A DNA stretch of 64,000 nt, from positions 1 through 64,000 of the IMG/VR virus record IMGVR_UViG_3300020220_000020; one strand, given 5' to 3'. The stretch comes from a virus. Under the pieces are notes generated by a model. That model ran no database searches, was not told where the DNA came from, and was given only the letters and a program-made list of their open reading frames with translations. Positions 7,326-16,011 of the stretch are shown here, piece by piece (within the stretch, counting starts at the first letter, position 1; each line of letters opens with the position of its first letter). The translations under genes were made by a program, and so were the position numbers.

Positions 7326-9201
7326 GGCTGGAAGAAGATCAGAACTAACTAACGTTTTTGACGACTTAAAAAAGTCTATTAGCGATTCTTCAGTGGAATC
7401 ATTTTCTTCTGCTTCTGGTATACCAAGTATTATTGACTTTATAGAAAACAAAGATTGGCTTGGTCTGCCTCACAGAGAAAATCCAATTAATCTTTATCCT
7501 ATGCAAAAAATAGTTCTTAAAAGTTTTTATAAAAACTCTATAGGGAACGAGAATCTTGTATTATCTGATGATGAAATAGATATATGTAAAAAACACGGAC
7601 TTGATGATGATGAAAATGGAAATCTTCTTAGTAAGATGGAGTCAAATGAGACTTTCAGAGAATTAATTCTTGTTTGGGGTAGGCGCAGTGGGAAAGATTT
7701 TGTAATTAGTATTCTTGCTTGCTATGAGGCTGCAAAATTACTTGAAGCTCCTGGTGGAGATCCTTATAGACTTTATAAATTAGGAACTGGTGCACCATTT
7801 ACAATTATAACTATAGCAAACAGTTCAGATCAGGCAAAAATTCTTTTTGATGAAATAAAAGATAAAATTATAAACTCTCCTTATTTTAAGGATAAGTTTT
7901 ATCCAGAAGCTATTCTTGCAGACCAGATAAGGCTTTTGACTCCCGCAGACAAAAAGAAAAATGAAGAGCTCGAGGCAAAAGGTCTCCCTAAAAGTCTTGG
8001 ATCTGTAATTATAAAGTGCGGTCACTCAAATTCTGATTCACTTGCAGGTATATCTTGTTACACTCTTCTTTTTGATGAGATTGGCTTATATAAACAAACT
8101 GCTGGCTCTTCTGGCGGAGAAAGTTTATATAGAACTCTTACTCCTGCAACAACTACATACATAAGAGAAGTTGAATCAGTTGATAGAAATGGTAATAAAT
8201 TATTAAAAACAGTTTATGATGGCAAGGTGATATGCATATCTTCACCAAGAGGTAAGGATGGTGTTTTTTACGAGTTATTCAGGACGACTCCTCAAGTTAA
8301 AGACAGATTGGCTTGTAAATTGCCAACGTGGGCAGTTAATCCAAAGCAAAAAAGAGATCAATTAAGATCTATGTTCTCTCAAATGACTGAAGAAGAATTT
8401 AATATGGAATTTGGCGCTGAGTTTTCTGGGGTTTCAGGTCATACATTCTTTAATAGAGATGTTGTTGAAAAATGTTTTTATCTTAACATGAAGATGAAGG
8501 ATTATGGAGAACCCGGATTTAGATATTTTTGCCATTTAGATCCTGCTACTTCTTCTCATAATTATGCACTTTCTGTTGTTCACAAAGAAAACTTTATTAA
8601 TGAAACAAACGGTAAGGTTGACTGGAGAATAATTGTTGATCATGTTCACTATTGGACTCCAAGTCAAGACAAACCAATAGTCACAGAAGAGATAGATAGT
8701 TATATAATATCTTTAAACAGAAAATTCTTTTTAAGTTTAGTGACTTTTGACCAATGGAATTCTGCATCTAGTATAAAAAATTTACAAAAACATGGGATTC
8801 CAAGCAAACTTACAAGATTTACAAAAAGATATAAAATAATATTATATGATAATTTTTATGATCTTGCATGTAGTGGTAGGCTTGCCATCCCTCATCATGA
8901 ATTATTAAAAAACGAGATGTTGTTTTTGCAGAGAAAATATATGCCTAATGGATATAGAGTGTACGCAAAAAAAGATGGCTTTGTAAGAACTGATGACCTT
9001 TGTGACTCTTTGGCTGGGGCTTGTTATACTGCGGTGTACCACGAAGCTGAAAAGCTTCCATCTGGCAGATTAGCAAAGATGGCAATTATTCCTGGACAAA
9101 ATGAGGTTATTTGGAGAGGAATGCAGGGACAGGTGATGGGAGTTGGCAACGGATCTTCAATAGTAAATAATATTGAAAAGAGGACACCATTTAAATTTTG
9201 A
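7318..9201 (+). CDS. terL: Terminase large subunit
   Basis: A 627-residue packaging ATPase-nuclease, the usual size for the family. Its Walker A is a variant, GRRSGKD (residues 121-127), preceded by ELILVW. Walker B is TLLFDE (249-254) with the catalytic Glu. The coupling motif is CISSPRGKDG (about 306-315). The C-terminal RNase H-like nuclease has FCHLDPATSSHN (D408), VTFDQWNS (D478) and the RTDDLCDSLAG cluster (D559, D560, D563), which would bind two metals. It docks on the portal, translocates DNA into the prohead and cuts it. The start overlaps the upstream small gene. The portal is encoded some 8 kb downstream, further away than in most phages. Confidence 0.95.
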   Translation: MAKAGRRSELTNVFDDLKKSISDSSVESFSSASGIPSIIDFIENKDWLGLPHRENPINLYPMQKIVLKSFYKNSIGNENLVLSDDEIDICKKHGLDDDENGNLLSKMESNETFRELILVWGRRSGKDFVISILACYEAAKLLEAPGGDPYRLYKLGTGAPFTIITIANSSDQAKILFDEIKDKIINSPYFKDKFYPEAILADQIRLLTPADKKKNEELEAKGLPKSLGSVIIKCGHSNSDSLAGISCYTLLFDEIGLYKQTAGSSGGESLYRTLTPATTTYIREVESVDRNGNKLLKTVYDGKVICISSPRGKDGVFYELFRTTPQVKDRLACKLPTWAVNPKQKRDQLRSMFSQMTEEEFNMEFGAEFSGVSGHTFFNRDVVEKCFYLNMKMKDYGEPGFRYFCHLDPATSSHNYALSVVHKENFINETNGKVDWRIIVDHVHYWTPSQDKPIVTEEIDSYIISLNRKFFLSLVTFDQWNSASSIKNLQKHGIPSKLTRFTKRYKIILYDNFYDLACSGRLAIPHHELLKNEMLFLQRKYMPNGYRVYAKKDGFVRTDDLCDSLAGACYTAVYHEAEKLPSGRLAKMAIIPGQNEVIWRGMQGQVMGVGNGSSIVNNIEKRTPFKF

Positions 9202-9231
9202 TAATAATATATAGATAAAAGAGAGGTAACA

Positions 9232-10017
9232 ATGTTTAATATTTTTTCATTTTTCAAAAAAGCAAGCAAAGAAAGCAAGGTTCCATCTAATTTTGAGACT
9301 ATAGAATCTAATCTCAGAAAAGATGTTGACAAGGATGCCGCTCCTGATTACCACGTAACCTTAAATAAGAATCTATCAGAATCTAGGGGTAAAGATGCTG
9401 AGGATCTTAACATAATGGAAAAGGTCATGTCAAAAACAAGAAAAGACAGTAATCAAATGGTAATTGAAGGTCAAATTGAAGATTCTATTAAGAGAAATGC
9501 TGGAGAGGATCTTCAGGTTCCTTTAGTTAACGTTATGTCATTGGAAAATGACAGAAGAAACAATGAACTTTTCTCAAATGCAATGAAAGGCATGAAAAAA
9601 GATGAAAGTCTGTTTAAAAAATACGTTAATAAACAATTGAGCAGAGAGCCTCACATGGTTCAGACCAATATTAGATCTGATAGATCTGAACTTCCTAATA
9701 ATACTGAAAGAATAAAAGATAAGGGTTTCATTCCAACTGATTATTCTGACTTTCAACAAAACAACAATGATATTTCCTCAAGGAAGTCAATTGAGCTTGA
9801 AAAGATAGCAAGTAGTTTGGAAAAAGTTTGCAAATTAGATGAAATAATTCTTACTGAAATGGTAAATGCAAAAACAAGCGGAAAGTCTATAGATGACGAT
9901 TTGATTAGACACGCAGAATTAAAAAAGAAAGAAATTCTCAGTAAAATAATTGTATCTAGTGAAGATCATCAAGATGATCACGATATAAACTTAGACGTTA
10001 TTATGGGTAAGTTTTAA
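9232..10017 (+). CDS. Charged helical protein, probable inner-head or assembly protein
   Basis: A 261-residue hydrophilic protein with a good GAGAGG ribosome binding site. It has long runs of Lys, Glu, Asp and Asn and no hydrophobic core motif beyond MFNIFSFFKKASK at the N-terminus, a short aromatic-basic segment. The C-terminal half (ELEKIASSLEKVCKLDEI) looks alpha-helical. No family is recognised. It is the first of a run of similar small charged genes between terminase and portal, which suggests a role inside the head or in assembly; this is inferred from position. Confidence 0.5.
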   Translation: MFNIFSFFKKASKESKVPSNFETIESNLRKDVDKDAAPDYHVTLNKNLSESRGKDAEDLNIMEKVMSKTRKDSNQMVIEGQIEDSIKRNAGEDLQVPLVNVMSLENDRRNNELFSNAMKGMKKDESLFKKYVNKQLSREPHMVQTNIRSDRSELPNNTERIKDKGFIPTDYSDFQQNNNDISSRKSIELEKIASSLEKVCKLDEIILTEMVNAKTSGKSIDDDLIRHAELKKKEILSKIIVSSEDHQDDHDINLDVIMGKF

Positions 10018-10028
10018 AATTCACCATA

Positions 10029-10529
10029 ATGAAAAAAATAGAATCATCTAGTTATAAAATTGCTAGAAGGGGCGAAGATCCTCCATCTGCTTTTCAGCAA
10101 CCTTATGACAGGCCAGATCCATACAAAAGGTACCGTGGCACCAATAGTGGCAAAGGTTACAATTTGACAACTTTATTTTCAGGTCCTCTTGCAGGAGAGC
10201 CAGAGTCTCTTGGTTGGTCTGCTGTTTCTCCAACGAAATCTGTACAGGAAGGTTTTAATACTAAAACACATCCTCTTTCTGAAAATGGAGATCCAGATCA
10301 GCCTTTTAATGTGGATGAAGAAACAGATTCTTCTTCAACTCAGTATGGTGATGGAGATTACAGTGTTGGTTTTTTTGAAGATTCTAGTCCTTTGTCGAGA
10401 AATAATCAGACATTTAATAAAATGCCAGGTAGACAAACGCTTGAACATCAATTAAAAAACAAAAGGAATACTAATGAAAATAAAAGTCAACGATTCCCTC
10501 AAGGGAGAACTGTACATAAGCTGTCTTGA
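10029..10529 (+). CDS. Disordered hydrophilic protein, unknown
   Basis: A 166-residue protein rich in Ser, Gly, Pro, Asp and Gln with little predicted structure. It begins MKKIESSSYKIARRGEDPP; the short KIA motif near the N-terminus recurs in several neighbours. The last 56 bases overlap the next gene, which has its own AAAGGA site and ATG, so the overlap is not evidence of frameshifting. No domain is recognised. It probably belongs to the same set of head-internal or assembly proteins, by position only. Confidence 0.45.
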   Translation: MKKIESSSYKIARRGEDPPSAFQQPYDRPDPYKRYRGTNSGKGYNLTTLFSGPLAGEPESLGWSAVSPTKSVQEGFNTKTHPLSENGDPDQPFNVDEETDSSSTQYGDGDYSVGFFEDSSPLSRNNQTFNKMPGRQTLEHQLKNKRNTNENKSQRFPQGRTVHKLS

Positions 10530-11097
10530 TCTTTCATTGAGGAAGGGTCAAATTCTAGACATAGAAAAAGATCATCTTGCTCATCATGATATTGTTTGGG
10601 CTATCAATAAAGGGTATATCTCCTTAGTTGATGGCGAAGTTTCGTCAATCATGGACGGTAAGGTTGAATTGAAAAATATATCAAACAGAACTCTTATACT
10701 TCCAGATAGTGATAGGGCATTGTCTCCTGGCTCATCTGTTTTTGTAGATTCTTCTTTGCTTTCTAGGCAGGGATACGAATACCTTATAAATAAAAAACTT
10801 TTACAAATTTTCTCTCATACTGTTGATACTGTTGTGGTAAAAGATCCAAAAGTAGAAAACAAACCTAGTGTAAAAAAGAAAACTTCAAAAAAGGTAGTTA
10901 AAAAGGTTTCTGTTTCAAATGATTCTTCAAGCGAGGACATGGAAATTTCTGATGTAACAGTAACTGTGCAACCCGTTACTACAAAGAAAGCAGATGCTAA
11001 GCCCTACAATCCTAATTCCAGAAAAACAAAGGAAGATAATGCAAAATCAAATAATTTACCTCAGAACTCTGAGGTGGTTATAAATGATCAAAATTAG
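10474..11097 (+). CDS. Protein with two copies of a small beta-domain and a Lys-rich tail
   Basis: A 207-residue protein that starts inside the previous gene with an AAAGGA site about 8 bases before the ATG. Residues 10-50 (CLDLSLRKGQILDIEKDHL and following, ending GYISLVDG) and residues 64-110 (VELKNISNRTLILPDSDRALSPGSS split, ending KKLLQIF) look like two copies of one small domain. A similar pattern appears at the N-termini of the proteins at 28997 and 38092. Residues 120-207 are a basic, low-complexity tail (KKKTSKKVVKKV). The domain may be a protein interaction module in the virion. Biochemical function is unknown. Confidence 0.5.
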   Translation: MKIKVNDSLKGELYISCLDLSLRKGQILDIEKDHLAHHDIVWAINKGYISLVDGEVSSIMDGKVELKNISNRTLILPDSDRALSPGSSVFVDSSLLSRQGYEYLINKKLLQIFSHTVDTVVVKDPKVENKPSVKKKTSKKVVKKVSVSNDSSSEDMEISDVTVTVQPVTTKKADAKPYNPNSRKTKEDNAKSNNLPQNSEVVINDQN

Positions 11098-11224
11098 TAG
11101 TGAAGCTTCCAAAAAATTTAAGAAAACAAAAAAGAAGAATACTTCTGTATTAAGGAGATATTTTTCTCTTTTGTATCCTAAAGACTATGTTAATGTTTTA
11201 GTGCCTGAAGATAATAAGCAATGA
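11084..11224 (+). CDS. 46-residue basic protein, unknown
   Basis: A short gene that begins 14 bases inside the preceding gene and shares an ATGA overlap with the following one. It encodes MIKISSEASKKFKKTKKKN followed by TSVLRRYFSLLYPKDYVNVLVPEDNKQ. The overlaps on both sides, the continuous frame and the codon use like its neighbours support it as real. It is very basic in the first half and hydrophobic in the middle. No family is recognised. The MIKI opening resembles the start of the gene at 19529. Confidence 0.45.
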   Translation: MIKISSEASKKFKKTKKKNTSVLRRYFSLLYPKDYVNVLVPEDNKQ

Positions 11225-11982
11225 CCGAATCTATACACAAAGAATTATTAGCTCGAGGTTTTAGGTATGACAATGGTAATATATTGTCAACATTAAACAA
11301 CACTATATATAGTATTGAATACTTTCAGCATAACATAAAGCAATCTGAAGATTCTTTTAAAAAAGATATAGTATCTTGTTGGGATGAAATTTTTAAACTA
11401 GATAATTCTTTTTCATATAAAGGCAAAGCAGACAAAGATTTGATGAATATTGTTGTTTACATGGGAAATAAGATACAAAGAAGAATATCATGTGGCTTTT
11501 ATGGAAAAAACAAAAGTAAAATCACTTCTTATGTTAATAAATTATTTTCATATAACTCAATAAATTATTTCAACAATTCAAAATGTAATATTTTTATAAA
11601 AAACTTTAATTGCATTTTGAGATGTGAAATATCTATGTTGAATTTATTTATTATAAATCGTCTCGTATCTAATCTTTCTAAGGATATTAAAAAGGTAAGT
11701 TATAGTTATAATCAGGGTGTAGAGGGTCCTTGGAGTCATCTTGATCTACCTATGCAAGAAAGAGTTTTTGAGTGGAAAGATGTTGATGAGGAAACAATGG
11801 GAAGGCAAGACGACAAACAGCATCAAAGAAGATATCTTATGGGTCTTGAAGACTATGATTCAACAGATGGCTTTAAAGAAGGTTTTTACTACAGAGATCT
11901 TGCTTTAGAGCCATTTTTGTTTGAAGATGCTGCAGAGGAATCTCCATATCCCTATAGAAGTGTTCTTTGGAGTCAACCATGA
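11221..11982 (+). CDS. Unknown phage protein, 253 residues
   Basis: The start overlaps the stop of the 46-residue gene (ATGA) and its own stop overlaps the next start (ATGA). The first two thirds are helical with many Asn, Lys and Ser. The C-terminal third is distinct: acidic and aromatic, including EGPWSHLDLPMQERVFEWK and DDKQHQRRYLMGLEDY, and it ends SPYPYRSVLWSQP. That tail contains several Trp and Tyr and may be a folded or peptide-binding segment. I do not recognise a family. Location suggests the same packaging/head assembly operon. Confidence 0.5.
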   Translation: MTESIHKELLARGFRYDNGNILSTLNNTIYSIEYFQHNIKQSEDSFKKDIVSCWDEIFKLDNSFSYKGKADKDLMNIVVYMGNKIQRRISCGFYGKNKSKITSYVNKLFSYNSINYFNNSKCNIFIKNFNCILRCEISMLNLFIINRLVSNLSKDIKKVSYSYNQGVEGPWSHLDLPMQERVFEWKDVDEETMGRQDDKQHQRRYLMGLEDYDSTDGFKEGFYYRDLALEPFLFEDAAEESPYPYRSVLWSQP

Positions 11983-12305
11983 ATAAGCACTCTCAGCTTC
12001 AAAGTTTATTTTCTCGTTCAATTCAAGACGATTTCATAAAAATGAGTCTTGCGTCGGATTTATTAAAAATAGTTGAGTCTCCTGTGAAGACTTCTTCAAA
12101 TTCTTTCAGTAAGCCAATGAGTGTTGCTTTTGAAAACATAAAAAATTTACAAAGAATGGGTCTTATTTCATTATCATTTAACAATGAAATTAAAATAACA
12201 GAGTCTGGAAGAAAAATTCTTGAGTATTTTATACTTAATAATGATGACTGTACTTTAAAAGATAATCCCAAAAATTATTCTTCTAGATCGATAAGAAGAA
12301 TATGA
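11979..12305 (+). CDS. Possible winged-helix small protein
   Basis: About 108 residues from the ATG at 11979, which sits in an ATGA overlap; an in-frame TTG at 11967 is less likely. The segment AFENIKNLQRMGLISLSFNNEIKITESGRKILEYF, split around residue 60, has the helix-helix-strand-turn-strand layout of a winged helix, with GLISL and EIKITESGRKIL as the wing strands. The ITExGRK(I/A)L pattern is common in transcription-factor wings. It may bind DNA, but a structural role is equally possible in this operon. No ligand site is seen. Confidence 0.45.
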   Translation: MNKHSQLQSLFSRSIQDDFIKMSLASDLLKIVESPVKTSSNSFSKPMSVAFENIKNLQRMGLISLSFNNEIKITESGRKILEYFILNNDDCTLKDNPKNYSSRSIRRI

Positions 12306-12505
12306 TTGTGGTAAGAAAAATTAATAATAAAAACACAGACTTATTAGGTATAGTTAAAAGAATTAAAAAAAGTTTTGATGTAGAAATAGAGGATAATAAT
12401 TTATACTCTTACTCTATTAAAATTTATAGTAATAAAGATGATTTAGAGGCTATTTGCTCATTACTTTATAATAATAAAACTAAGTATGAAGTTATTGAAG
12501 AATAA
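12302..12505 (+). CDS. Small unknown protein, 67 residues
   Basis: An alpha/beta-looking protein that begins MIVVRKINNKNTDLLGIVKR and ends in ...KTKYEVIEE. It starts in an ATGA overlap with the previous stop and its last 20 bases overlap the DUF192-WYL gene. The alternation of beta strands (VEIEDN, YSIKIYSN) and a helix (KDDLEAICSLLYN) resembles a small ferredoxin-like fold, but no family is identified. Tight overlap on both sides argues that it is expressed. Confidence 0.45.
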   Translation: MIVVRKINNKNTDLLGIVKRIKKSFDVEIEDNNLYSYSIKIYSNKDDLEAICSLLYNNKTKYEVIEE

Positions 12506-13391
12506 AATTCCAATATTAGTTGAAATTGCAGATTCTAATTTTAAGAGGCAGAATGGTCTTATGTTCAGAAAAAGCATACCTGATAACTATGGTATGTTAT
12601 TTTCTTTTGATGAACCTCAGGTTTTAAAATTTTGGGGTATGAATACATTTGTCCCACTTGATATATGTTTTCTAGATGAAAATTTTGTTGTTAAATCTAT
12701 ATCATCTATAAAACCACATGATTTAAATTCCATATCATCTGATTGTCCTTGCAAGTTTGCTCTTGAGACAAATCTTGGTTTTCTTGATAAATATGGTATA
12801 AAAAATGGCACAAAATTAAAATTATGGAAAGATGGTCCTTCTTCTTTTATGGATTTAGACTTTGAAAAAACTGCTCAATCTGAAAACAAAAAAGATGAAA
12901 CTGGAAAAAAAGTTGAAGAAAATAAAAAAGAAGAAATTTCAAAATTAGTAGAAGAAAAAAACAACAAACCGGATGTAGAGACCAGCAACATACCTGAAGA
13001 AGATTTTGATGACACGCCAGACTCAAAATTACTTGTTGATAATGAGAATTCAACAAAACCAGATGTTCAGAGGCAGACAACCGAAAAAATAATAGAAGAG
13101 AATGATACAAATAAATTAAAAAAATATCCTAAATTTTCATCATTTTTTGAAGCATTAAGATGGTCTTATTCAAATGGAGAAGTTATAAGAATATTTTATA
13201 AAACTTTAAATGGCAACAGGATAGTCAGGGATGTTGAGCCGCATGGTCTTTTTAAGTCTAGAAAAAGCGGCAGACAAGTATTGGTAACTTTTGATAGAAA
13301 TGTTAATCAGCCAAGAAGTTATATTGCTATGAATGTAAATCAATATTCCTTTATTGGAAGGAAATACCAGAAAAAATTTATATTTACTTAA
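12486..13391 (+). CDS. DUF192 domain fused to a WYL-like domain
   Basis: A 301-residue protein. Residues 8-115 match the DUF192 family: EIADSNFKRQNGLMFRKSIP, GMLFSFDEPQ, FWGMNTFVPLDICFLDENF and VVKSISSIKPHD are its standard blocks. Residues 116-212 form a Lys/Glu-rich linker. The C-terminal 85 residues look like a WYL domain: FFEALRWSYSNGEVIRIFY, RIVRDVEPHGLF, GRQVLVTFDRN and QPRSYIAMNV follow the WYL strand order, including the arginines that line its ligand pocket. WYL domains sense nucleic acid or small ligands in bacterial regulators. DUF192 has no settled function. The pairing inside a phage head operon is unusual. It overlaps the gene before it. Confidence 0.7.
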   Translation: MKLLKNKIPILVEIADSNFKRQNGLMFRKSIPDNYGMLFSFDEPQVLKFWGMNTFVPLDICFLDENFVVKSISSIKPHDLNSISSDCPCKFALETNLGFLDKYGIKNGTKLKLWKDGPSSFMDLDFEKTAQSENKKDETGKKVEENKKEEISKLVEEKNNKPDVETSNIPEEDFDDTPDSKLLVDNENSTKPDVQRQTTEKIIEENDTNKLKKYPKFSSFFEALRWSYSNGEVIRIFYKTLNGNRIVRDVEPHGLFKSRKSGRQVLVTFDRNVNQPRSYIAMNVNQYSFIGRKYQKKFIFT

Positions 13392-13392
13392 T

Positions 13393-13977
13393 ATGAACGA
13401 TCTTATAAGAAACTTAATATTTGCATCAAAAATGGCAGAAATATCTAGCAATAGGGATATTTCAGGTATTTTACTTGAAGCTTCAGAAAATTTACACATG
13501 GTTAAAACAGCGCAATATGCTGGTTTTCAGGGTACTGCTGTAAGAAATGGTAGATGTTTTTCAAATTGTATAAGAATGAAGAAACATGCCAAGCCTGATT
13601 TAAAAGATCAGGAAGTTTGGTCGGAATGTCACAAAGAATGGATAACCAGTCTGTATTCTTCTGAAGGAAATGAATTTGATAAATACGCTAGTTCTGACGC
13701 AAACGACAATCTTAAAAATGAAATAAGGAACAAGGTTGCTTCAGGTATGGATATCGGAGAATCTGCTTGGAAAAGTATACTGGAGCAAAATTTTAGTATC
13801 TCTCATGAGATATCAAGAAATTCTAAAATAATTAGAGATTGTGCATCAAAACTTGCCAGTTCTGGTAATTCAGACTTGGTTAATGAAATTAACAAAATAG
13901 CTGATCAATTGGATATTGAGGCAGAAAAAGAATTTAATTTTGTAATTTCTGAAGTATTTGGTGAAGGTAAAATATAA
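13393..13977 (+). CDS. Unknown protein with conserved-looking Cys cluster
   Basis: About 194 residues. I use the ATG at 13393, two bases after the previous stop, instead of an in-frame codon at 13354 inside the upstream gene. The N-terminal part has NLIFASKMAEISSN, again with a K-(I/M)-A motif. Next comes GFQGTAVRNGRCFSNCIRMKK and WSECHKEW, with three Cys and a His that could bind a metal. The C-terminal half is helical. No family is recognised. It is likely part of the head-internal set by position. Confidence 0.45.
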   Translation: MNDLIRNLIFASKMAEISSNRDISGILLEASENLHMVKTAQYAGFQGTAVRNGRCFSNCIRMKKHAKPDLKDQEVWSECHKEWITSLYSSEGNEFDKYASSDANDNLKNEIRNKVASGMDIGESAWKSILEQNFSISHEISRNSKIIRDCASKLASSGNSDLVNEINKIADQLDIEAEKEFNFVISEVFGEGKI

Positions 13978-14013
13978 AATTATGATTATTAATAAATAAA
14001 GGAGATCATCACT

Positions 14014-14823
14014 ATGGAATTTTTTACAAATCGTATCGTTGTTAATGGGCCAAAAAAGAGTTTTGCAGACATCATAAATGAAGTTTCTAATAAGGGCATG
14101 AAGAAGAAGGCATCTAAGGACGCTGAATTGTCCGAAGGAGAAAAGGCTCAATTAACTCCGGCTCAAGAAAAACTTCCAGAAAATCTTGCCAAGGCCATAG
14201 CCAAGTCAAATAAGAAAAAGAAGGTTAAAGGTAAAGGCAAAAAAGGCAAAAAGAAAGCAGGTTCTGTTGATTCCGTTAAGATCTCTTCTATAACTCCTAA
14301 CGAAGACGGTACGGTAACTTTGGATATTGATGAAAAAGTTCTTGCTACAAAAGTTGCTGAAGAAGAAGATTGTTTGAAGTCATCTGATGATGAAATGGAT
14401 GAAATGGATGAGGATGGTGATGAGGATGGTGATGAGGATGAAGGCGAAGATGAAGAAACTGATGATGGTGAAGAAACTGATGAGGATGAGGATGAGGATG
14501 AGGATGAGGATGAGGATGAGGATGAGGATGAAAGCGAAGATGAAGAGGACTCAGACAGCGAAGGCTCATCTTACGTAGCATCTCTTGAGGCTTTTGAAAA
14601 AGAAATGGGATGGGATAAGGAAGCCGCATCTGACATGAAACAAGCAATTGAAGGTGATAAATGCGGATGCGGCACAAACTATGCAGAGTCAAAAGAGGCC
14701 TCTTCCGTTCAGTTTGTCAAAATTGCCAACTTAACAGACAAGCAAAAAGGCGTATTTAGAAAATATTGGTCCAATATTTGGCCAAAGGAATTTATTGATG
14801 CTGTGTTAGACACAGAAAATTGA
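14014..14823 (+). CDS. Acidic/basic low-complexity protein with Asp-Glu repeat
   Basis: A 269-residue protein with a strong AAAGGAG ribosome binding site. It has an N-terminal region, a Lys-rich segment (KKKKVKGKGKKGKKKAG, about residues 68-84), a structured stretch (ITPNEDGTVTLDIDEKV), then a long Asp/Glu tract coded by a hexanucleotide repeat. It closes with a folded-looking C-terminus containing CGCGTNY and FRKYWSNIWPKEFIDAV. Blocks of strong opposite charge are typical of scaffold-like or internal-head proteins, and the acidic tract could mimic DNA. No enzyme motif is seen. Function unknown; a scaffold or inner-head role is inferred. Confidence 0.5.
   Translation: MEFFTNRIVVNGPKKSFADIINEVSNKGMKKKASKDAELSEGEKAQLTPAQEKLPENLAKAIAKSNKKKKVKGKGKKGKKKAGSVDSVKISSITPNEDGTVTLDIDEKVLATKVAEEEDCLKSSDDEMDEMDEDGDEDGDEDEGEDEETDDGEETDEDEDEDEDEDEDEDEDESEDEEDSDSEGSSYVASLEAFEKEMGWDKEAASDMKQAIEGDKCGCGTNYAESKEASSVQFVKIANLTDKQKGVFRKYWSNIWPKEFIDAVLDTEN
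14479..14532 (+). repeat. Hexanucleotide tandem repeat coding (Asp-Glu)n
   Basis: Eight perfect copies of GATGAG followed by one GATGAA, in frame, encoding an alternating Asp-Glu run inside the acidic protein. Such a repeat can change copy number by replication slippage without shifting the frame, so its length may vary between isolates. Confidence 0.9.
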
Positions 14824-14824
14824 T

Positions 14825-15415
14825 ATGAAATTTTTTCCATCAGGTAGACTGCATAAAATGCAGTCACAAATATTCAGAAACGCTCAGCTGGATCAGATTT
14901 TTTCTGGTCCCGCTGACGTTTCTAAGCAGGCTTCACCAGTAGATCCACCAAAAACAGACCCACCCCCACCAGAAACTATGCCACCACTAAAAAATCTAAA
15001 AGATCTTGTTAAGCAAGAACTGATTGAAACATTTGGTGTTCCAGAAAGACTCCTTAATTCTAAGTCTGGTTGGTATTCAGAAAAAACAGATTTTTCTACA
15101 GGTGAAGATTCTGGATTTTTCTTGATACCAACTTTTTCTGGAGAGAATGAGTTTTCAAAGGAAGACTTAAAAAAATTCATTCAAAAAATTAAAAAAAGTC
15201 ATCCTGATCTTGCTTTTGCAGCAGAATTAATTGATGGTAACTATAAAGTTTCATTTAAAACTGTAAAGCAACAGGATCCGGTAACATCTGGTTCTAGCTT
15301 CGACAATCTTCCTTCTGTTAATAAAAAAGCAAGCAGCAATAATGATGAAATTTTTGCTGATCTTATAAATTCTAGACGTGAATATCTTTATAGAAAACTA
15401 CGAGGCATTGAATGA
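14825..15415 (+). CDS. Unknown assembly or inner-head protein with Pro-rich segment
   Basis: A 196-residue protein beginning one base after the previous stop. The N-terminus MKFFPSGRLHKMQSQIFRNA is amphipathic and basic. A Pro-rich linker (DPPKTDPPPPETMPP, about residues 40-54) precedes a small folded domain: LVKQELIETFGVPERLL, SGFFLIPTFSGENEF and AAELIDGNYKVSFKTV suggest an alpha/beta domain of about 100 residues. The C-terminus NSRREYLYRKLRGIE is basic. No family is recognised. Its stop overlaps the next start (ATGA). Position suggests an accessory head protein. Confidence 0.45.
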   Translation: MKFFPSGRLHKMQSQIFRNAQLDQIFSGPADVSKQASPVDPPKTDPPPPETMPPLKNLKDLVKQELIETFGVPERLLNSKSGWYSEKTDFSTGEDSGFFLIPTFSGENEFSKEDLKKFIQKIKKSHPDLAFAAELIDGNYKVSFKTVKQQDPVTSGSSFDNLPSVNKKASSNNDEIFADLINSRREYLYRKLRGIE

Positions 15416-16011
15416 GAATATTTAAAAACAAAGATAATTTTTCAAGTTCTATCTTTGGTTCTTCTGAAAAAAACGATACAGACAAAACAGTAAGTCCTAG
15501 CGAAGGTTTGTGGTCTAATTTTTTTAACAAAAAAAGTGAAGTTCTTGAAAATAGTCTTTTGCCAAATGCAAAAACAGTTTCTGGTAAACAGATGCCAGCT
15601 TCTGAGGGTTCGGGTTCTGCTCTTTTAAATTCTTCAAAACTTGCTGGTTCTGATTTGTTCAATAAAAAAGTTTCAGATAAAACAAAGCAAGAAAGAACAC
15701 AGGAAAAGCAAGAGCTTAAAAATAAATTGAGTTCTTTAGATAGAGAATACAGAGTTAAAACAACAGACGATACTCTAATACCAAAAATAAATAGCGTGTC
15801 TAAGTGTTCAAGTTCAGAGTCTGGCAAAACTTCTTCTCCTAAAAATTCAGTATCTATTTTTGATGATAATCCATTTGACGGTGTAAAAGATAGGGAGAAG
15901 ATATCTAAAGCTCCAAGAGAAAAAAATCAATCAAAAATGACTCCAGTTAAAACATCTGAAATTCTAGATAAGGTGTTTGATTCATTGAAGGGTAAGGAAA
16001 AAAATGCATAA
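15412..16011 (+). CDS. Disordered Ser/Lys-rich protein, unknown
   Basis: A 199-residue protein rich in Ser, Lys, Asn and Asp with almost no hydrophobic clusters, except an N-terminal MRIFKNKDNFSSSIFG and a C-terminal helix (SEILDKVFDSLKGKEK). It has an ATGA overlap at the start and an eight-base overlap with the following gene at the end. The composition resembles internal phage scaffold or cargo proteins, but no family is recognised. Confidence 0.45.
   Translation: MRIFKNKDNFSSSIFGSSEKNDTDKTVSPSEGLWSNFFNKKSEVLENSLLPNAKTVSGKQMPASEGSGSALLNSSKLAGSDLFNKKVSDKTKQERTQEKQELKNKLSSLDREYRVKTTDDTLIPKINSVSKCSSSESGKTSSPKNSVSIFDDNPFDGVKDREKISKAPREKNQSKMTPVKTSEILDKVFDSLKGKEKNA

Noticed and set aside
10474-10529. 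56-base gene overlap as a possible frameshift
   Set aside because: The downstream gene has its own ATG and AAAGGA site, and both proteins have sensible ends.
14345-14692. Minus-strand frame rich in His and Pro
   Set aside because: It is only the complement of the GATGAG repeat and nearby acidic codons.
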